Part shown: piece by piece, positions 17,950 to 26,688 of the stretch
Position numbering within the stretch: the first letter of the stretch is position 1
How the letters are laid out: every line of letters starts with the position of its first letter
Assembly (NCBI GenBank): GCA_020247395.1
Contig: JADCJC010000055.1
Span: 62,001-126,000 of the forward strand
DNA length: 64,000 nucleotides
Origin: Rhodocyclaceae bacterium
GTDB lineage: Bacteria > Pseudomonadota > Gammaproteobacteria > Burkholderiales > Usitatibacteraceae
Direction of reading: 5' to 3'
The notes under the pieces: model-generated
Told to the model about the DNA's origin: nothing
The model's database searches: none
Seen by the model: only the letters and a program-made list of their open reading frames with translations
Translations under genes and position numbers: made by a program

Positions 17950-19013
17950 AGGCACTTTCTAGACCAGCCGCGCTATTCGTTGCGTTGCTTGGAACCACTG
18001 TTGTGAGCGGATGCTGGGAACGTCCGCCAGTTGACACCTATCAACGAGGCTTCCGCGGAACCGGAATGGTCGAACTGAACAATCCTCGTGATGTGCCGAA
18101 GCAACTGGCAGCGAATGCCGTACCTGACGTCACCCCGGCGGTCACCGACGGGGGGCCCCCCGCTAGCTCGATCTACAAGAATGTCCAAGTGCTTGGCGGC
18201 GTTAGTGTGGGTGAATTCACCCGAACAATGGTGTCGATCACAAACTGGGTTGCGCCAAAAGAAGGCTGCAACTACTGCCATAAAGCGGGTGAAGGTTTTG
18301 AAGCCGACACGCTTTACACTAAAATTGTCTCCCGTAAGATGTTGCAAATGACCCAGGCGATCAACGTAGACAACAAAGCACACGTTGGCATCACGGGGGT
18401 GACTTGCTATACCTGCCATCGCGGAGAAAACATCCCGTCAAACGTCTGGTTTACCCCGCCTACTGCAAAGACCGCATCGCGTATGGTTGGAGGTGATGGA
18501 CTTCAGAACAAGGTTGCCAAAGACGTTGGTCTAAGCTCTTTACCTGCAGACGGGCTAACGCCTTTCCTCAGTCAATCGTTGGAAATTCGTACCGCTGGCT
18601 CTACGGCATTACCGATGAGAGGTGAGACACGGAATTTGCAGACTACCAAACAAACGGAATGGACGTACGCATTGATGGTGCATATGTCGGAGGGATTGGG
18701 TGTTAACTGTACCTACTGTCACAACACGCGTTCGTTTTCGTCGTGGGAAACGTCCACGCCGCAGCGTGTTACGGCTTGGCACGGGATTCGCATGGCGCGT
18801 AATCTCAACAATGAGTACATGGAGCCATTAACCCCCGTGTTCCCGGCGAGTCGCAAAGGGGCGGGTGGCGATGTCGCCAAGGTTAACTGCGCAACTTGTC
18901 ACGCTGGGGCCTACAAACCGTTGTTTGGCGCGCAGATGGCCAAAGACTTTCCGGCACTGCTGAGTAAGACTGACGTACCCGCCACCCCACTGAAGGTCGC
19001 GTCGAAGCGTTAG
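17946..19013 (+). CDS. pufC: Reaction-centre tetraheme cytochrome c PufC
   Basis: A membrane-anchored periplasmic cytochrome that re-reduces the photo-oxidised special pair. Residues 1-23 form a lipoprotein signal with lipobox VSGC and lipidated Cys23. Four c-type heme motifs are present: CNYCH at 108-112, CYTCH at 154-158, CTYCH at 255-259 and CATCH at 315-319. Methionines suited as sixth ligands precede each. At 355 residues it is full length. Its presence separates this organism from Rhodobacter sphaeroides-type clusters that lack pufC. Confidence 0.97.
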   Translation: MKALSRPAALFVALLGTTVVSGCWERPPVDTYQRGFRGTGMVELNNPRDVPKQLAANAVPDVTPAVTDGGPPASSIYKNVQVLGGVSVGEFTRTMVSITNWVAPKEGCNYCHKAGEGFEADTLYTKIVSRKMLQMTQAINVDNKAHVGITGVTCYTCHRGENIPSNVWFTPPTAKTASRMVGGDGLQNKVAKDVGLSSLPADGLTPFLSQSLEIRTAGSTALPMRGETRNLQTTKQTEWTYALMVHMSEGLGVNCTYCHNTRSFSSWETSTPQRVTAWHGIRMARNLNNEYMEPLTPVFPASRKGAGGDVAKVNCATCHAGAYKPLFGAQMAKDFPALLSKTDVPATPLKVASKR

Positions 19014-19044
19014 GCAAACAAGTCGGTGGGAGAGCTTCAGCAAT

Positions 19045-19062
19045 TGCGGCCTCAGGGCCGCA
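19045..19062 (+). terminator. Hairpin after pufC
   Basis: TGCGGCC-TCAG-GGCCGCA is a perfect 7-bp stem with a 4-base loop, 31 bases after the pufC stop, followed by a weak T run. It probably ends or protects the long puf transcript. The weak T tail makes mRNA 3'-end stabilisation as likely as intrinsic termination. Confidence 0.6.
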
Positions 19063-19233
19063 TTTGCTGTGGAGTGCAAGGTTACGCCAAAACATACTCG
19101 GTCCAAATTAGAGCACACGGGTTTTGCAATTATTGCCGCAAAAGAAATTCTCATTCCTCCGCACGCGATGAAAGAATGGCGACCAATTGTTGTTTAGGCC
19201 CGGAGCGCCGTTTGTGTCGAAGGCGCGTCAAAA

Positions 19234-20643
19234 ATGAACCGCATTAGCCGCAAAATAATTGAAACGTGGGCCAATCTTGGACCACGTTATCTTCCCTTTG
19301 CAGATGTTGCAACCGTGGAAGTGCCGTTGAGTCGGCTGTTGCGCCTGTCACTGTTTCAGGTATCGGTGGGAATGGCGCTTGTACTATTGGTCGGCACAAT
19401 TAATCGCGTCATGATTGTTGAGTTAGGCGTGTCGGCCTCTTTGGTCGCCATAATGATTTCCCTGCCCGTCATTGTGGCACCATTTCGCGCTTTGATCGGG
19501 TATAGCTCAGATACACATCGTTCGGCGCTCGGTTGGAAGCGGGTCCCCTTCATCTGGCGCGGTACCATGATCCAATTCGGCGGCTTGGCGATCATGCCCT
19601 TTGCGCTATTGGCATTATCAGGAGGCGGCAACGCGCGAGAGTGGCCAACTTGGGTAGGGCAGGCTGGAGCCGGACTGGCATTTTTCCTTGTCGGCGCGGG
19701 GCTACACACGATTCAAACCGCCGGGTTGGCGCTCGCGACTGACCTTGTCTCTGAAGAGTCACAGCCAAAAGTGGTGGGGCTAATGTACGTCATGTTGCTA
19801 TTTGGTACCTTTTTCAGTGCGCTGGTGTTTGGCTGGGCGCTTGCCGATTTCAGCCCGTTACGTCTGGTTCAAGTGATCCAGGCTGCCGCAGTCTTGACGA
19901 TGGTGTTAAACATCATCGCGCTTTGGAAGCAAGAGCCGCGTAATCGCAACTCGGCGTTATACGGTGCAGTGCGGCTAAGTTTTCGCGAGTCATGGAACAG
20001 CTTTACAGAACATGGCCGCGCGCTCCGTCGGCTAACTGCGATTGGGTTGGGAACGATGGCCTTCAGCATGCAAGATATCCTGCTGGAGCCCTATGGCGGT
20101 CAGATTCTCAACATGTCCGTTTCTGCAACGACACGCCTCACGGCCGCGTTGGCACTGGGAGGCCTGCTTGGCTTTGGCTATGCATCTCGCGTTCTTTCCC
20201 GAGGTGCCGATCCTTTTCGAATCGCTTCTTACGGCGCGGGATTTGGCGTCCCCGCATTTTTGGCGGTGATATTTTCCGCTTTCTTATCGTCGCCACTGCT
20301 GTTTGTTGCGGGTGCATTCTTTATTGGTCTTGGCGGGGGGTTATTTAGCCATGGCACGCTGACGGCAACGATGAACCACGCCCCGCGAGATCAACGCGGG
20401 TTAGCTCTCGGCGCATGGGGAGCAGTCCAGGCGACCGCAGCGGGCGTCGCTGTTGCCCTCGGCGGTGTATTGCGCGACGTGGTGGGTAGCATTACATTCG
20501 TAGGCCGCGATGGTGTCAGTCGGGTGTCGCCCGAAAGTGGCTTTATGTTTGTGTACACAGTGGAAATAATCTTGATGCTCGCGGCATTGAGTGTCATGGT
20601 GCCGCTGATCCGCGAATCTAGTGCCACGTCGGCACGCTTGTAG
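19234..20643 (+). CDS. pucC: PucC-family light-harvesting assembly protein (PucC)
   Basis: A 469-residue, 12-helix membrane protein of the BCH1/PucC branch of the major facilitator superfamily. The family blocks PLSRLLRLSLFQVSVGMA, GTINRVMIVELGV and FRALIGYSSDTHRS are clear. Such proteins are needed for assembly or pigment loading of LH1 (LhaA) and LH2 (PucC). It is the first of three paralogues in the window. Because it ends facing the pucBA pair, the LH2-specific PucC role is the better guess. The upstream 220-base gap has a hairpin but no perfect PpsR box. Confidence 0.88.
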   Translation: MNRISRKIIETWANLGPRYLPFADVATVEVPLSRLLRLSLFQVSVGMALVLLVGTINRVMIVELGVSASLVAIMISLPVIVAPFRALIGYSSDTHRSALGWKRVPFIWRGTMIQFGGLAIMPFALLALSGGGNAREWPTWVGQAGAGLAFFLVGAGLHTIQTAGLALATDLVSEESQPKVVGLMYVMLLFGTFFSALVFGWALADFSPLRLVQVIQAAAVLTMVLNIIALWKQEPRNRNSALYGAVRLSFRESWNSFTEHGRALRRLTAIGLGTMAFSMQDILLEPYGGQILNMSVSATTRLTAALALGGLLGFGYASRVLSRGADPFRIASYGAGFGVPAFLAVIFSAFLSSPLLFVAGAFFIGLGGGLFSHGTLTATMNHAPRDQRGLALGAWGAVQATAAGVAVALGGVLRDVVGSITFVGRDGVSRVSPESGFMFVYTVEIILMLAALSVMVPLIRESSATSARL

Positions 20644-20706
20644 CATCCACACAGACCATCTCTGCCGAGTAAACTGCGTAGTGAATGACTGCGGCTAAAC
20701 AAAACT

Positions 20707-20731
20707 GGGGTCGGGATAACATCCCGACCCC
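20707..20731 (-). terminator. Strong intrinsic terminator between pucC and pucA
   Basis: GGGGTCGGGAT at 20707-20717 and ATCCCGACCCC at 20721-20731 form an 11-bp perfect stem with a 3-base loop. Read on the minus strand it is followed by AGTTTTGTTT, a good T-rich tail, so it should end pucBA transcription 28 bases after the pucA stop. It can also stop plus-strand readthrough from pucC. Confidence 0.85.
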
Positions 20732-20758
20732 TTTCGGTCCCGCCCAAGCGCGATTGCT

Positions 20759-20980
20759 CTACTTGGGCTTTGCCGCTGGTGCTGCTGTTGCCGCTGCCGC
20801 AGGTGCTGCCGCGGGTGCTGCTGCTGCCGCCTTCTGGCCGCCCTTAAGAAAGGCAGGGAACCAGTCAGAGTTCAGCAGTATCGAGGTGTGAATCGATAGC
20901 GAAGCTACCACCATCCCGGCAAAAAAGACGGGGATTCCTACTGTTGGCTTTAACACCAGCCACATTTTTCCATTATTCAT
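20759..20980 (-). CDS. pucA: LH2 antenna alpha chain PucA with Phe44-Leu45 and Ala/Pro tail
   Basis: A 73-residue peripheral-antenna alpha polypeptide. It begins MNNGKMWLVLKPTVGIPVFF, and His31 ligates B850-type bacteriochlorophyll. The segment DWFPAFLKGG aligns without gaps to characterised LH2 alpha chains. Positions 44 and 45, normally Tyr-Trp or Tyr-Tyr and hydrogen-bonded to the bacteriochlorophyll acetyl groups, are Phe-Leu here. That pair is found in B800-820 (LH3) antennae. The last 26 residues are almost only Ala and Pro, as in Rubrivivax-type LH2. The Shine-Dalgarno AGGAGGAAAGG precedes the ATG. Co-transcribed after pucB. Confidence 0.95.
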   Translation of the reverse strand: MNNGKMWLVLKPTVGIPVFFAGMVVASLSIHTSILLNSDWFPAFLKGGQKAAAAAPAAAPAAAATAAPAAKPK

Positions 20981-20992
20981 CTTCCTTTCCTC

Positions 20993-21145
20993 CTATTTAA
21001 GCCAAGGCGTATAGATATACGCCATCAGGTGCGCGATGCACGAGATGAAGAAGAAAATACGCGTACCTTCGATGATGTGTCTGTGAAACTCTTCGGCTTC
21101 GGATACTGTCAGGCCGGATGGCCAAACTCTTTCAGCGTCTGACAT
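20993..21145 (-). CDS. pucB: LH2 antenna beta chain PucB
   Basis: A 50-residue peripheral-antenna beta polypeptide. It begins MSDAERVWPSGLTVSEAEEF, then HRHIIEGTRIFFF and a helix ending in His39 (AHLMAYIYTPWL). His39 ligates B850-type bacteriochlorophyll and His21 lies at the B800 side. The Shine-Dalgarno AAGGAGAG is at the right distance. Twelve bases separate its stop from the pucA ATG. No TGT-N12-ACA box is visible in the 147 bases upstream, unlike the bch promoters. Confidence 0.94.
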   Translation of the reverse strand: MSDAERVWPSGLTVSEAEEFHRHIIEGTRIFFFISCIAHLMAYIYTPWLK

Positions 21146-21188
21146 AACTATCTCTCCTTGTTCAAACTTCACCTGCTATCGTGCTGAA

Positions 21189-21250
21189 CCCGCACGCGGG
21201 TATTGAGTGGCGAACTACGCCACCAATGGGGTGCCACAAACAGCGTGGCA
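21189..21250 (-). promoter_or_regulatory. Hairpin-rich pucB leader
   Basis: The short gap between puhE and pucB holds three stems: CCCG-CACG-CGGG at 21189-21200, GTGGCG-AACTA-CGCCAC at 21207-21223 and TGCCAC-AAACAGC-GTGGCA at 21232-21250. GTGGC and GCCAC arms recur, so alternative pairings between stems two and three are possible. The region must contain the pucBA promoter and 5' leader. It may also terminate the puhE transcript. Confidence 0.5.
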
Positions 21251-21293
21251 TATCTTTGTCCGTCAACATGGAAGGGAAGGTCGCATCGGATGG

Positions 21294-22067
21294 TTAACCT
21301 GCGTTGCGCGATCGCATCGCCCAGTTCCACACTCGTTCCACGGGTAACGGGATAATCAAGAACCAGTGCTCCAGTACCGCCAAAGTAAGGAGCGTCGCCA
21401 GAAGGCCGTAGCTGGCGTTTTCAAAAGGGGTTGCGCCTAGTGTGAGCGCAGCTTGCCAAAGCAAGAACGACACGACACTTGACGATGTGACCACCACCGG
21501 GAAGAGATAATTGATACTGCGCTGGCCAAAATATGTCTTGAGATAGGCAAGGTGAGGCGGCAGAAATGATTCATACCGGTTGCGTACGCCGAAAAACAAA
21601 TTCAGCTTTGCCGATAGCCTCATCACCCACAGAATGAAGAAGGTGGCGATACCGACCTGATTGGGGCGATCCCAACTGACGGTGAAGAGAGCCAGTACGC
21701 ATATCACCAGCGCCACCTCATGAAAGATAACCGACTCGGTGGCGTAGAGAAATTTTTGTAGTTCGGTGGCATTTTCAGGACAGGCAGACTTGCGTGTACC
21801 GGTCACAAACCCCATCAAGAACGCCATTTCCTGCCATCCCCAAATGATCAGCGCCGCAGAAAATCCAATGTAGGCGTTGGCAAGGGTCGCAGCTTGGCTA
21901 GATACTGCCAATACCACCAATGCAGCGAGCGCTAATGCCGTTGCACATGTCATGCTGATCGGGTAAGTTGTTGAAGGCAACTGATCAAGATAGAGAATCG
22001 CACCGGTGCTGAACCACCATGCAATCAGCACGAACAGTGTCGGGTAAAGCAGTGGTGAGATTTCCAT
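21294..22067 (-). CDS. puhE: Photosynthetic complex assembly protein PuhE
   Basis: A 257-residue integral membrane protein of the PuhE/DUF3623 family, with about seven hydrophobic segments. The block WGWQEMAFLMGFVTG and the later FFGVRNRYESFLPPHLAYL are family marks. PuhE modulates bacteriochlorophyll production and reaction-centre assembly in Rhodobacter. It is the last gene of the minus-strand run that starts at bchF, 29 bases after acsF. Confidence 0.9.
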   Translation of the reverse strand: MEISPLLYPTLFVLIAWWFSTGAILYLDQLPSTTYPISMTCATALALAALVVLAVSSQAATLANAYIGFSAALIIWGWQEMAFLMGFVTGTRKSACPENATELQKFLYATESVIFHEVALVICVLALFTVSWDRPNQVGIATFFILWVMRLSAKLNLFFGVRNRYESFLPPHLAYLKTYFGQRSINYLFPVVVTSSSVVSFLLWQAALTLGATPFENASYGLLATLLTLAVLEHWFLIIPLPVERVWNWAMRSRNAG

Positions 22068-22096
22068 TTCGAGACTATTTTTTTATCATGCGATAG

Positions 22097-23161
22097 TTAC
22101 CAAGCAGGAACCATGCGAATCTGCTTTGGTAGTGAATGAGACTTGACCGGCAAGAAATACAAGCGGGCAAATGTGGTGAAACCTGCGACAGCCCATACTC
22201 CTTGGTTTACGAGCCCAACGATTCCACCCCGCGCTTTGGCGGCTGTGATCTTGTCCGAGATGGCATGCAGCCGCTCCAATCCGGCGCGGAATGACGGGTG
22301 GTCGGTATCCAGCGAAACGGGGAACACTTGTCTGGTGATTTCAGTGGTGATTCGGAATACCGTGTAGCCGTATTCCTTAGGGTCTAGCCCCATTGCGATG
22401 TGCAACTGCGGCCGCGTATGGTCACGCACATACATGGTGGCGTAGACGGCAAGCAGAAAAAAGCGAATCCAGTAGACGTTAAGGCCAGTAAGCAACTTTG
22501 GATTCGCGCGCATGATGAGTGCAAACGATTCACCATGGCGGAATTCATCATTACACCAACGCTCGAACCACTTAAAAATTGGGTGGAAACGCTTGTCAGG
22601 ATGTTTTTCCAACTGACGATAGATGGTGATGTAACGGGCATAGCCAATTTTTTCCGACAGATACGTCGCGTAAAAAATGTACTTTGGCTTGAAGTAGGTG
22701 TACGTCTTTGTCTTCTTCAAATCACCTAGGTCAACGGCTAGGCCATAGTCCCGAAGTGATTGATTAATGAATCCCGCGTGGCGCGACTCATCGCGTGCCA
22801 TAAATCCCATCAATGCCTTGATGTCCGGGTTGCTGATGTTCTTGCGAATTTCGTTGTAAAGAATTTGGCCCGAAAACTCTGATGTCAGCGAACTGACAAG
22901 AAAGTCCAAAAATTCCTGCTTCAGCTCGGGCGACATGTCACGGATTTCTGCGCCAAATCCGGCATCGCGCTGGAAGTGATCATGGTTATTGTCGCCCTCG
23001 TATTCGAGCATCATTTTGTCCCACTCGGATCTAACGGAACTGATGTCCAAGCGATTCATCGCTTCAAAATCGGTGGTGTAGAAGCGCGGACTTATCAGCG
23101 TATTCGCTTTGGCGCGTTGGCCCGCGTCTGCAGCAGTATCAATGGACTTGGTAGTAGACAT
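22097..23161 (-). CDS. acsF: Aerobic Mg-protoporphyrin IX monomethyl ester cyclase AcsF
   Basis: Diiron oxygenase that uses O2 to form the isocyclic E ring of (bacterio)chlorophyll. The iron-ligand carboxylates and histidines are in the family blocks [15 protein letters not shown] and [14 protein letters not shown]. The frame extends upstream to 23242, but ATG 23161 has AGGAG at good spacing and gives 354 residues, the family length. It lies in the puh part of the cluster between puhC and puhE, the order known from Rubrivivax. No bchE, the anaerobic cyclase, is in this window. Confidence 0.95.
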   Translation of the reverse strand: MSTTKSIDTAADAGQRAKANTLISPRFYTTDFEAMNRLDISSVRSEWDKMMLEYEGDNNHDHFQRDAGFGAEIRDMSPELKQEFLDFLVSSLTSEFSGQILYNEIRKNISNPDIKALMGFMARDESRHAGFINQSLRDYGLAVDLGDLKKTKTYTYFKPKYIFYATYLSEKIGYARYITIYRQLEKHPDKRFHPIFKWFERWCNDEFRHGESFALIMRANPKLLTGLNVYWIRFFLLAVYATMYVRDHTRPQLHIAMGLDPKEYGYTVFRITTEITRQVFPVSLDTDHPSFRAGLERLHAISDKITAAKARGGIVGLVNQGVWAVAGFTTFARLYFLPVKSHSLPKQIRMVPAW

Positions 23162-23168
23162 ATGGCTC

Positions 23169-23708
23169 CTAATTTCTTGAGTGTTTTCCGGTAAACAGTG
23201 GCGCGAGCGGCGTTGTGCTGATGGCAATAGCGTTAGTCTCACGAGGGGTTGGTTCTTGTTGTGTCAAGAAGCGTTCAAATACCAGCGCGTTCGTCGGCCC
23301 AAATGACTTTAGGTCTATCTGGCGAGCGGTGGTAGGGTCATCGAGAGTAAGTCGTCCATCCGTTCGCGAAGCCAACCGGAAAGGCGGTTCTGCGCCTGCA
23401 CTTGTGCGCTTGCGTTCTCTTGCCAGACCGCGTAGCGCGCCGCGCAAGAAACCATTGGTTCCGGGAGAGACAATTTCAATCGTTTTATTGGTTGCGGCGT
23501 CAATCACCGTAACACTGCCGTCCTTCTGATCTTCAAAGCGAAGCGCACGTTCCTTGATCGCAGCAGCCGTTGAGACATAGGAGGTGCGCAAGTCGCCAAC
23601 CCGGACAGTCGACACGCCCAAAATTGTTAGCAATACCGCCGCCCCCGCAAGGTAGAGGGGTGCGCGGGGAAAATGGTCGGAAACAATGGCTTGGCTGGTT
23701 GCGCTCAT
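23169..23708 (-). CDS. puhC: Photosynthetic complex assembly protein PuhC
   Basis: A 179-residue protein with one N-terminal membrane helix (about residues 16-34) and a periplasmic domain. PuhC is required for normal reaction-centre/LH1 levels. The ATG at 23708 overlaps the puhB stop as ATGA, and this start is chosen over the upstream Met at 23723. The domain includes [18 protein letters not shown] and [12 protein letters not shown], typical of PuhC. Seven bases separate its stop from the acsF start. Confidence 0.9.
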   Translation of the reverse strand: MSATSQAIVSDHFPRAPLYLAGAAVLLTILGVSTVRVGDLRTSYVSTAAAIKERALRFEDQKDGSVTVIDAATNKTIEIVSPGTNGFLRGALRGLARERKRTSAGAEPPFRLASRTDGRLTLDDPTTARQIDLKSFGPTNALVFERFLTQQEPTPRETNAIAISTTPLAPLFTGKHSRN

Positions 23709-24388
23709 GCCGCCGTTGCCCATTCGTCGCGTTGGTTGGTCGTTTGGTTGGTAGACATTTGCTCCTCACCGACCGCAATCGCAACACCGCCGGAAGCCGC
23801 TTTCATCGCTTGCGTTAGGGTGTTTGCAACAGTGGCGACGTTCAATATCGAGCGCAGCATCGGCTCCGGTTTGGCAAGTTTCCACGGTCGTGCATGCGGC
23901 CAGAGATGCACGTAGGCAATGCGGTCGAGCGAACCAATCGTCACCACTAAATCGCCTGCGCCGTTGGCAAAACGCTTTATGCCAACGCTGTCGAGTGACT
24001 TGAAAGGCAGGTTGAAGGTCACTGAGAGGACGATGCCAATGCGCATCACGATGCGCTGATCGGTGATGGTATATGTCGTGGTACGTGCTGTTAACCAAGC
24101 TATCAACGTGATCAGGCCGATTGCGATACCAGCCAGTGGTGTCAAGATCGCCAAAGAAATCACCAGGTCGCTGATGTGACTTCCCTCCGACAAGGCAAAC
24201 AAAGTGCGCAGCGCAAGGATAACGGCGAAATACACAGCCAGTTTGCGGACATGAAAAGCGTGGATTGCGAGCGTCCGCCAGTCGGGTGCACCTTGCCACA
24301 GAAGCTTCTCTCCCTCTGGAAGCCGCTCAGGGAGACCGAGTTGCGGCTCAAACTCGTGTTCCGGAACGATGAAAAGTTGCCGACTCAC
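23705..24388 (-). CDS. puhB: Photosynthetic complex assembly protein PuhB
   Basis: A 227-residue membrane protein with the PH-like bPH_2 fold. Two or three helices at about residues 48-110 are followed by TTYTITDQRIVMRIGIVL and a cytoplasmic domain. PuhB is a dimeric assembly factor for the reaction centre. The GTG start overlaps the puhA stop as GTGA. The N-terminal block LPERLPEGEKLLWQGAPDW is a strong family signature. Confidence 0.92.
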   Translation of the reverse strand: MSRQLFIVPEHEFEPQLGLPERLPEGEKLLWQGAPDWRTLAIHAFHVRKLAVYFAVILALRTLFALSEGSHISDLVISLAILTPLAGIAIGLITLIAWLTARTTTYTITDQRIVMRIGIVLSVTFNLPFKSLDSVGIKRFANGAGDLVVTIGSLDRIAYVHLWPHARPWKLAKPEPMLRSILNVATVANTLTQAMKAASGGVAIAVGEEQMSTNQTTNQRDEWATAA

Positions 24389-25152
24389 AGTAGTGGCTCC
24401 GCACGTTCCCGCGACGCGTAAAGGGTGCCAGCACCGTAATAGGCCATGATCCGCTCTTCTTCCATCAGCGTTATCGTTTCAGCCCTTTTTGTGCTAGGTA
24501 CGTCGGCAAAATGTTCGGCAAAAATTGAACGTACTTTGACTTCCTTGCTGGTAATTCGCGCAAAGTTATTTGGTATTAGCACGGTACGACCGTTACTCGC
24601 GACTTTGACTTCCAAGTAGCGGATCAGGATTTCGGCGCGGTCTACCCAAACGTCCGAGATCTGGCCTGCGACCTTGCCATCTCCTGCAATTACGTTCATC
24701 CCGATTGGGTTGGGATCGCTAGACTCAAGATGGAAATTTGTGGCAACCCGTAGTGGTACGATCTTTGGTTCTTGGTCTACCGTCATATCTGGAACATCCG
24801 GGCGGATTGCGTACGCTCCGGGCCCGATGCCGTCGAGCATTGGGTTGCCGGTTGGAATGAGCGGTGCGCCCGGATAGGCGTGCGCCGGAGCTGCCTTAAG
24901 GCCTGACGAAAAGCCGTTGTTCTCCGGGTTCGGCGCGGTTCGCGTTGAGCCATCACGAAGCTGGTATGTCTTCGCATCCGGAATTGCCGGGAAGCCTTGT
25001 ACCTTGATCCGATGAGAGATATCGGACTCCAAGGGGTAGCCTTCGCGCTTGCCCTCTTGGTGAAGATAGTAAATGAGGCCGGCGAAGAATGCCCAGAATA
25101 GGTAGAGAACCAACTGCGCGACATCGATGTACTGTGTAATTGCACCAACCAT
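24385..25152 (-). CDS. puhA: Photosynthetic reaction centre H subunit PuhA
   Basis: A 255-residue reaction-centre subunit with one membrane helix (AQLVLYLFWAFFAGLIYYLH) and a cytoplasmic PRC-barrel domain that caps the quinone sites. The frame is open to 25194, but ATG 25152 (MVGAITQYIDV) has GAGGAG upstream and matches the family start. The barrel has DVWVDRAEILIRYLEV. It is followed by puhB with a 4-base overlap and preceded by lhaA. Confidence 0.96.
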   Translation of the reverse strand: MVGAITQYIDVAQLVLYLFWAFFAGLIYYLHQEGKREGYPLESDISHRIKVQGFPAIPDAKTYQLRDGSTRTAPNPENNGFSSGLKAAPAHAYPGAPLIPTGNPMLDGIGPGAYAIRPDVPDMTVDQEPKIVPLRVATNFHLESSDPNPIGMNVIAGDGKVAGQISDVWVDRAEILIRYLEVKVASNGRTVLIPNNFARITSKEVKVRSIFAEHFADVPSTKRAETITLMEEERIMAYYGAGTLYASRERAEPLL

Positions 25153-25206
25153 GTTTATTCTCCTCGGGTAACGCAAGAAAATTGCACCTGACAACCGTTT
25201 CTATTT

Positions 25207-26688
25207 CTAGCTAGGAAACTCAGCCAATCCAAATTTCTGCTGCTGTGATTCTTTGTTGCCCGGTATGGACGACAAACTAAAGCTATACCGTGCCATCGGA
25301 CCGATAACAACCAAGGTCGCAAACAACAGGAATATTTCAATGTGGTAGACCATGCCGTACGCATTTGCCGGATCAGCCAATACTTGGCCCAAGTCGCCAC
25401 GCTCTCCGTAGTGGGCGATGATGTCTCTGAGGGCACCGCCAGCGGCAATTGCTAGGCCACCTGCCGTCGCCTGAACCGCCCCCCATGCGCCAAGAGCCAG
25501 ACCGGTGTAACCGCAGGTCTCGATGTTCATCGCGGATGAAAGCGTCGCAACGGCGAACAAACCACCACCGAAGCCAATCAAAAACGCGCCGATACGGAAG
25601 ACATTTGGTGAGGCCATTGGCGCAGAAAAGATGACAAAGCAAAAGGCCACCACCCCAACCAACACGCCACATGCGGCGAGGCGGTGGGGGTTAGCGCGAT
25701 TGCTCAGTAGTTTTGCGGCAATAGCAAATGAAAGCAGTGAGCCTGCCGCTTGAATTGCTGTCAGCATCGACGTGGCCGAAACACTTAAGCCCAGTATCTC
25801 GCCACCATAGGGTTCCAAGACGATATCTTGCATGTTGAAAGCGGCAGTGCCAAATCCCACGGCCGTCAGCAAGCGGATCGCGCCTGATTCGTTGCGGAAA
25901 ATCTGCCAAACGTCTTTGAATTTCTGTGACTTTTCTTCGATTCCTATCGGCCGCCAAGGAATTCGCGGCTCTTGCTTCCAGAGCGCGATGACGTTCAACA
26001 GCATGGTAGCGACTGCGGCCCCCTGAATAACTTTAATCAGACGAATCGCATTGAAATTTTCAAGGAAGAAGCTGAAAGCAAACGAACTCAATACGAGCCC
26101 AACCAAAAGCATAACGTACATCAAGGCGACAACACGAGGCCGAGAGTCGGGCGTTGCAAGGTCTGTTGCTAATGCCAAGCCAGCTGTCTGGGTTGTGTGC
26201 AGGCCGGCACCAATCATCAGAAAGGCGAGAGCCGCGCCGATGTGTCCGACAATGATCGGCGCATGTGAATCACCTGATGAATCGCCTGAAAGAATCAGTA
26301 GTGCAAAAGGCATGATGGCTAATCCACCATACTGGAGCATGCTGCCGAACCAGATAAATGGTACTCGACGCCAACCCAGGATTGATCGATGAGTATCCGA
26401 CTTAAAGCCAACCAAGGCTCTGAAAGGCGCAAACAGCAGGGGCAGGGCGATCATCAACGACACCAACCATGCGGAGACACCCAATTCGACAATCATGACA
26501 CGATTCAGCGTTCCGACTAGCAAGGCTGTTGCCATTCCAACAGTCACCTGAAACAACGATAAGCGCAGCAGTCTGCTAAGCGGTAGGTCTCTCGTGGCCG
26601 CGTCGGCGAATGGCAAGCATTCGCTGCCGAGGTACTGCCAGCCGCGACTCATCTTGTCGTTAATCGATTTCAGCGGCAGGATTTTCAT
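25207..26688 (-). CDS. lhaA: PucC-family LH1 assembly protein LhaA
   Basis: A 493-residue, 12-helix PucC-family protein located between bchM and puhA, the standard place of lhaA. LhaA aids LH1 assembly and pigment handling around the reaction centre. It shares the blocks PLSRLLRLSLFQVTVGMA and GTLNRVMIVELGVS with the paralogue at 19234. The start ATG at 26688 overlaps the bchM stop as ATGA. The longer frame to 26760 overlaps bchM coding sequence and is rejected. Confidence 0.93.
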   Translation of the reverse strand: MKILPLKSINDKMSRGWQYLGSECLPFADAATRDLPLSRLLRLSLFQVTVGMATALLVGTLNRVMIVELGVSAWLVSLMIALPLLFAPFRALVGFKSDTHRSILGWRRVPFIWFGSMLQYGGLAIMPFALLILSGDSSGDSHAPIIVGHIGAALAFLMIGAGLHTTQTAGLALATDLATPDSRPRVVALMYVMLLVGLVLSSFAFSFFLENFNAIRLIKVIQGAAVATMLLNVIALWKQEPRIPWRPIGIEEKSQKFKDVWQIFRNESGAIRLLTAVGFGTAAFNMQDIVLEPYGGEILGLSVSATSMLTAIQAAGSLLSFAIAAKLLSNRANPHRLAACGVLVGVVAFCFVIFSAPMASPNVFRIGAFLIGFGGGLFAVATLSSAMNIETCGYTGLALGAWGAVQATAGGLAIAAGGALRDIIAHYGERGDLGQVLADPANAYGMVYHIEIFLLFATLVVIGPMARYSFSLSSIPGNKESQQQKFGLAEFPS

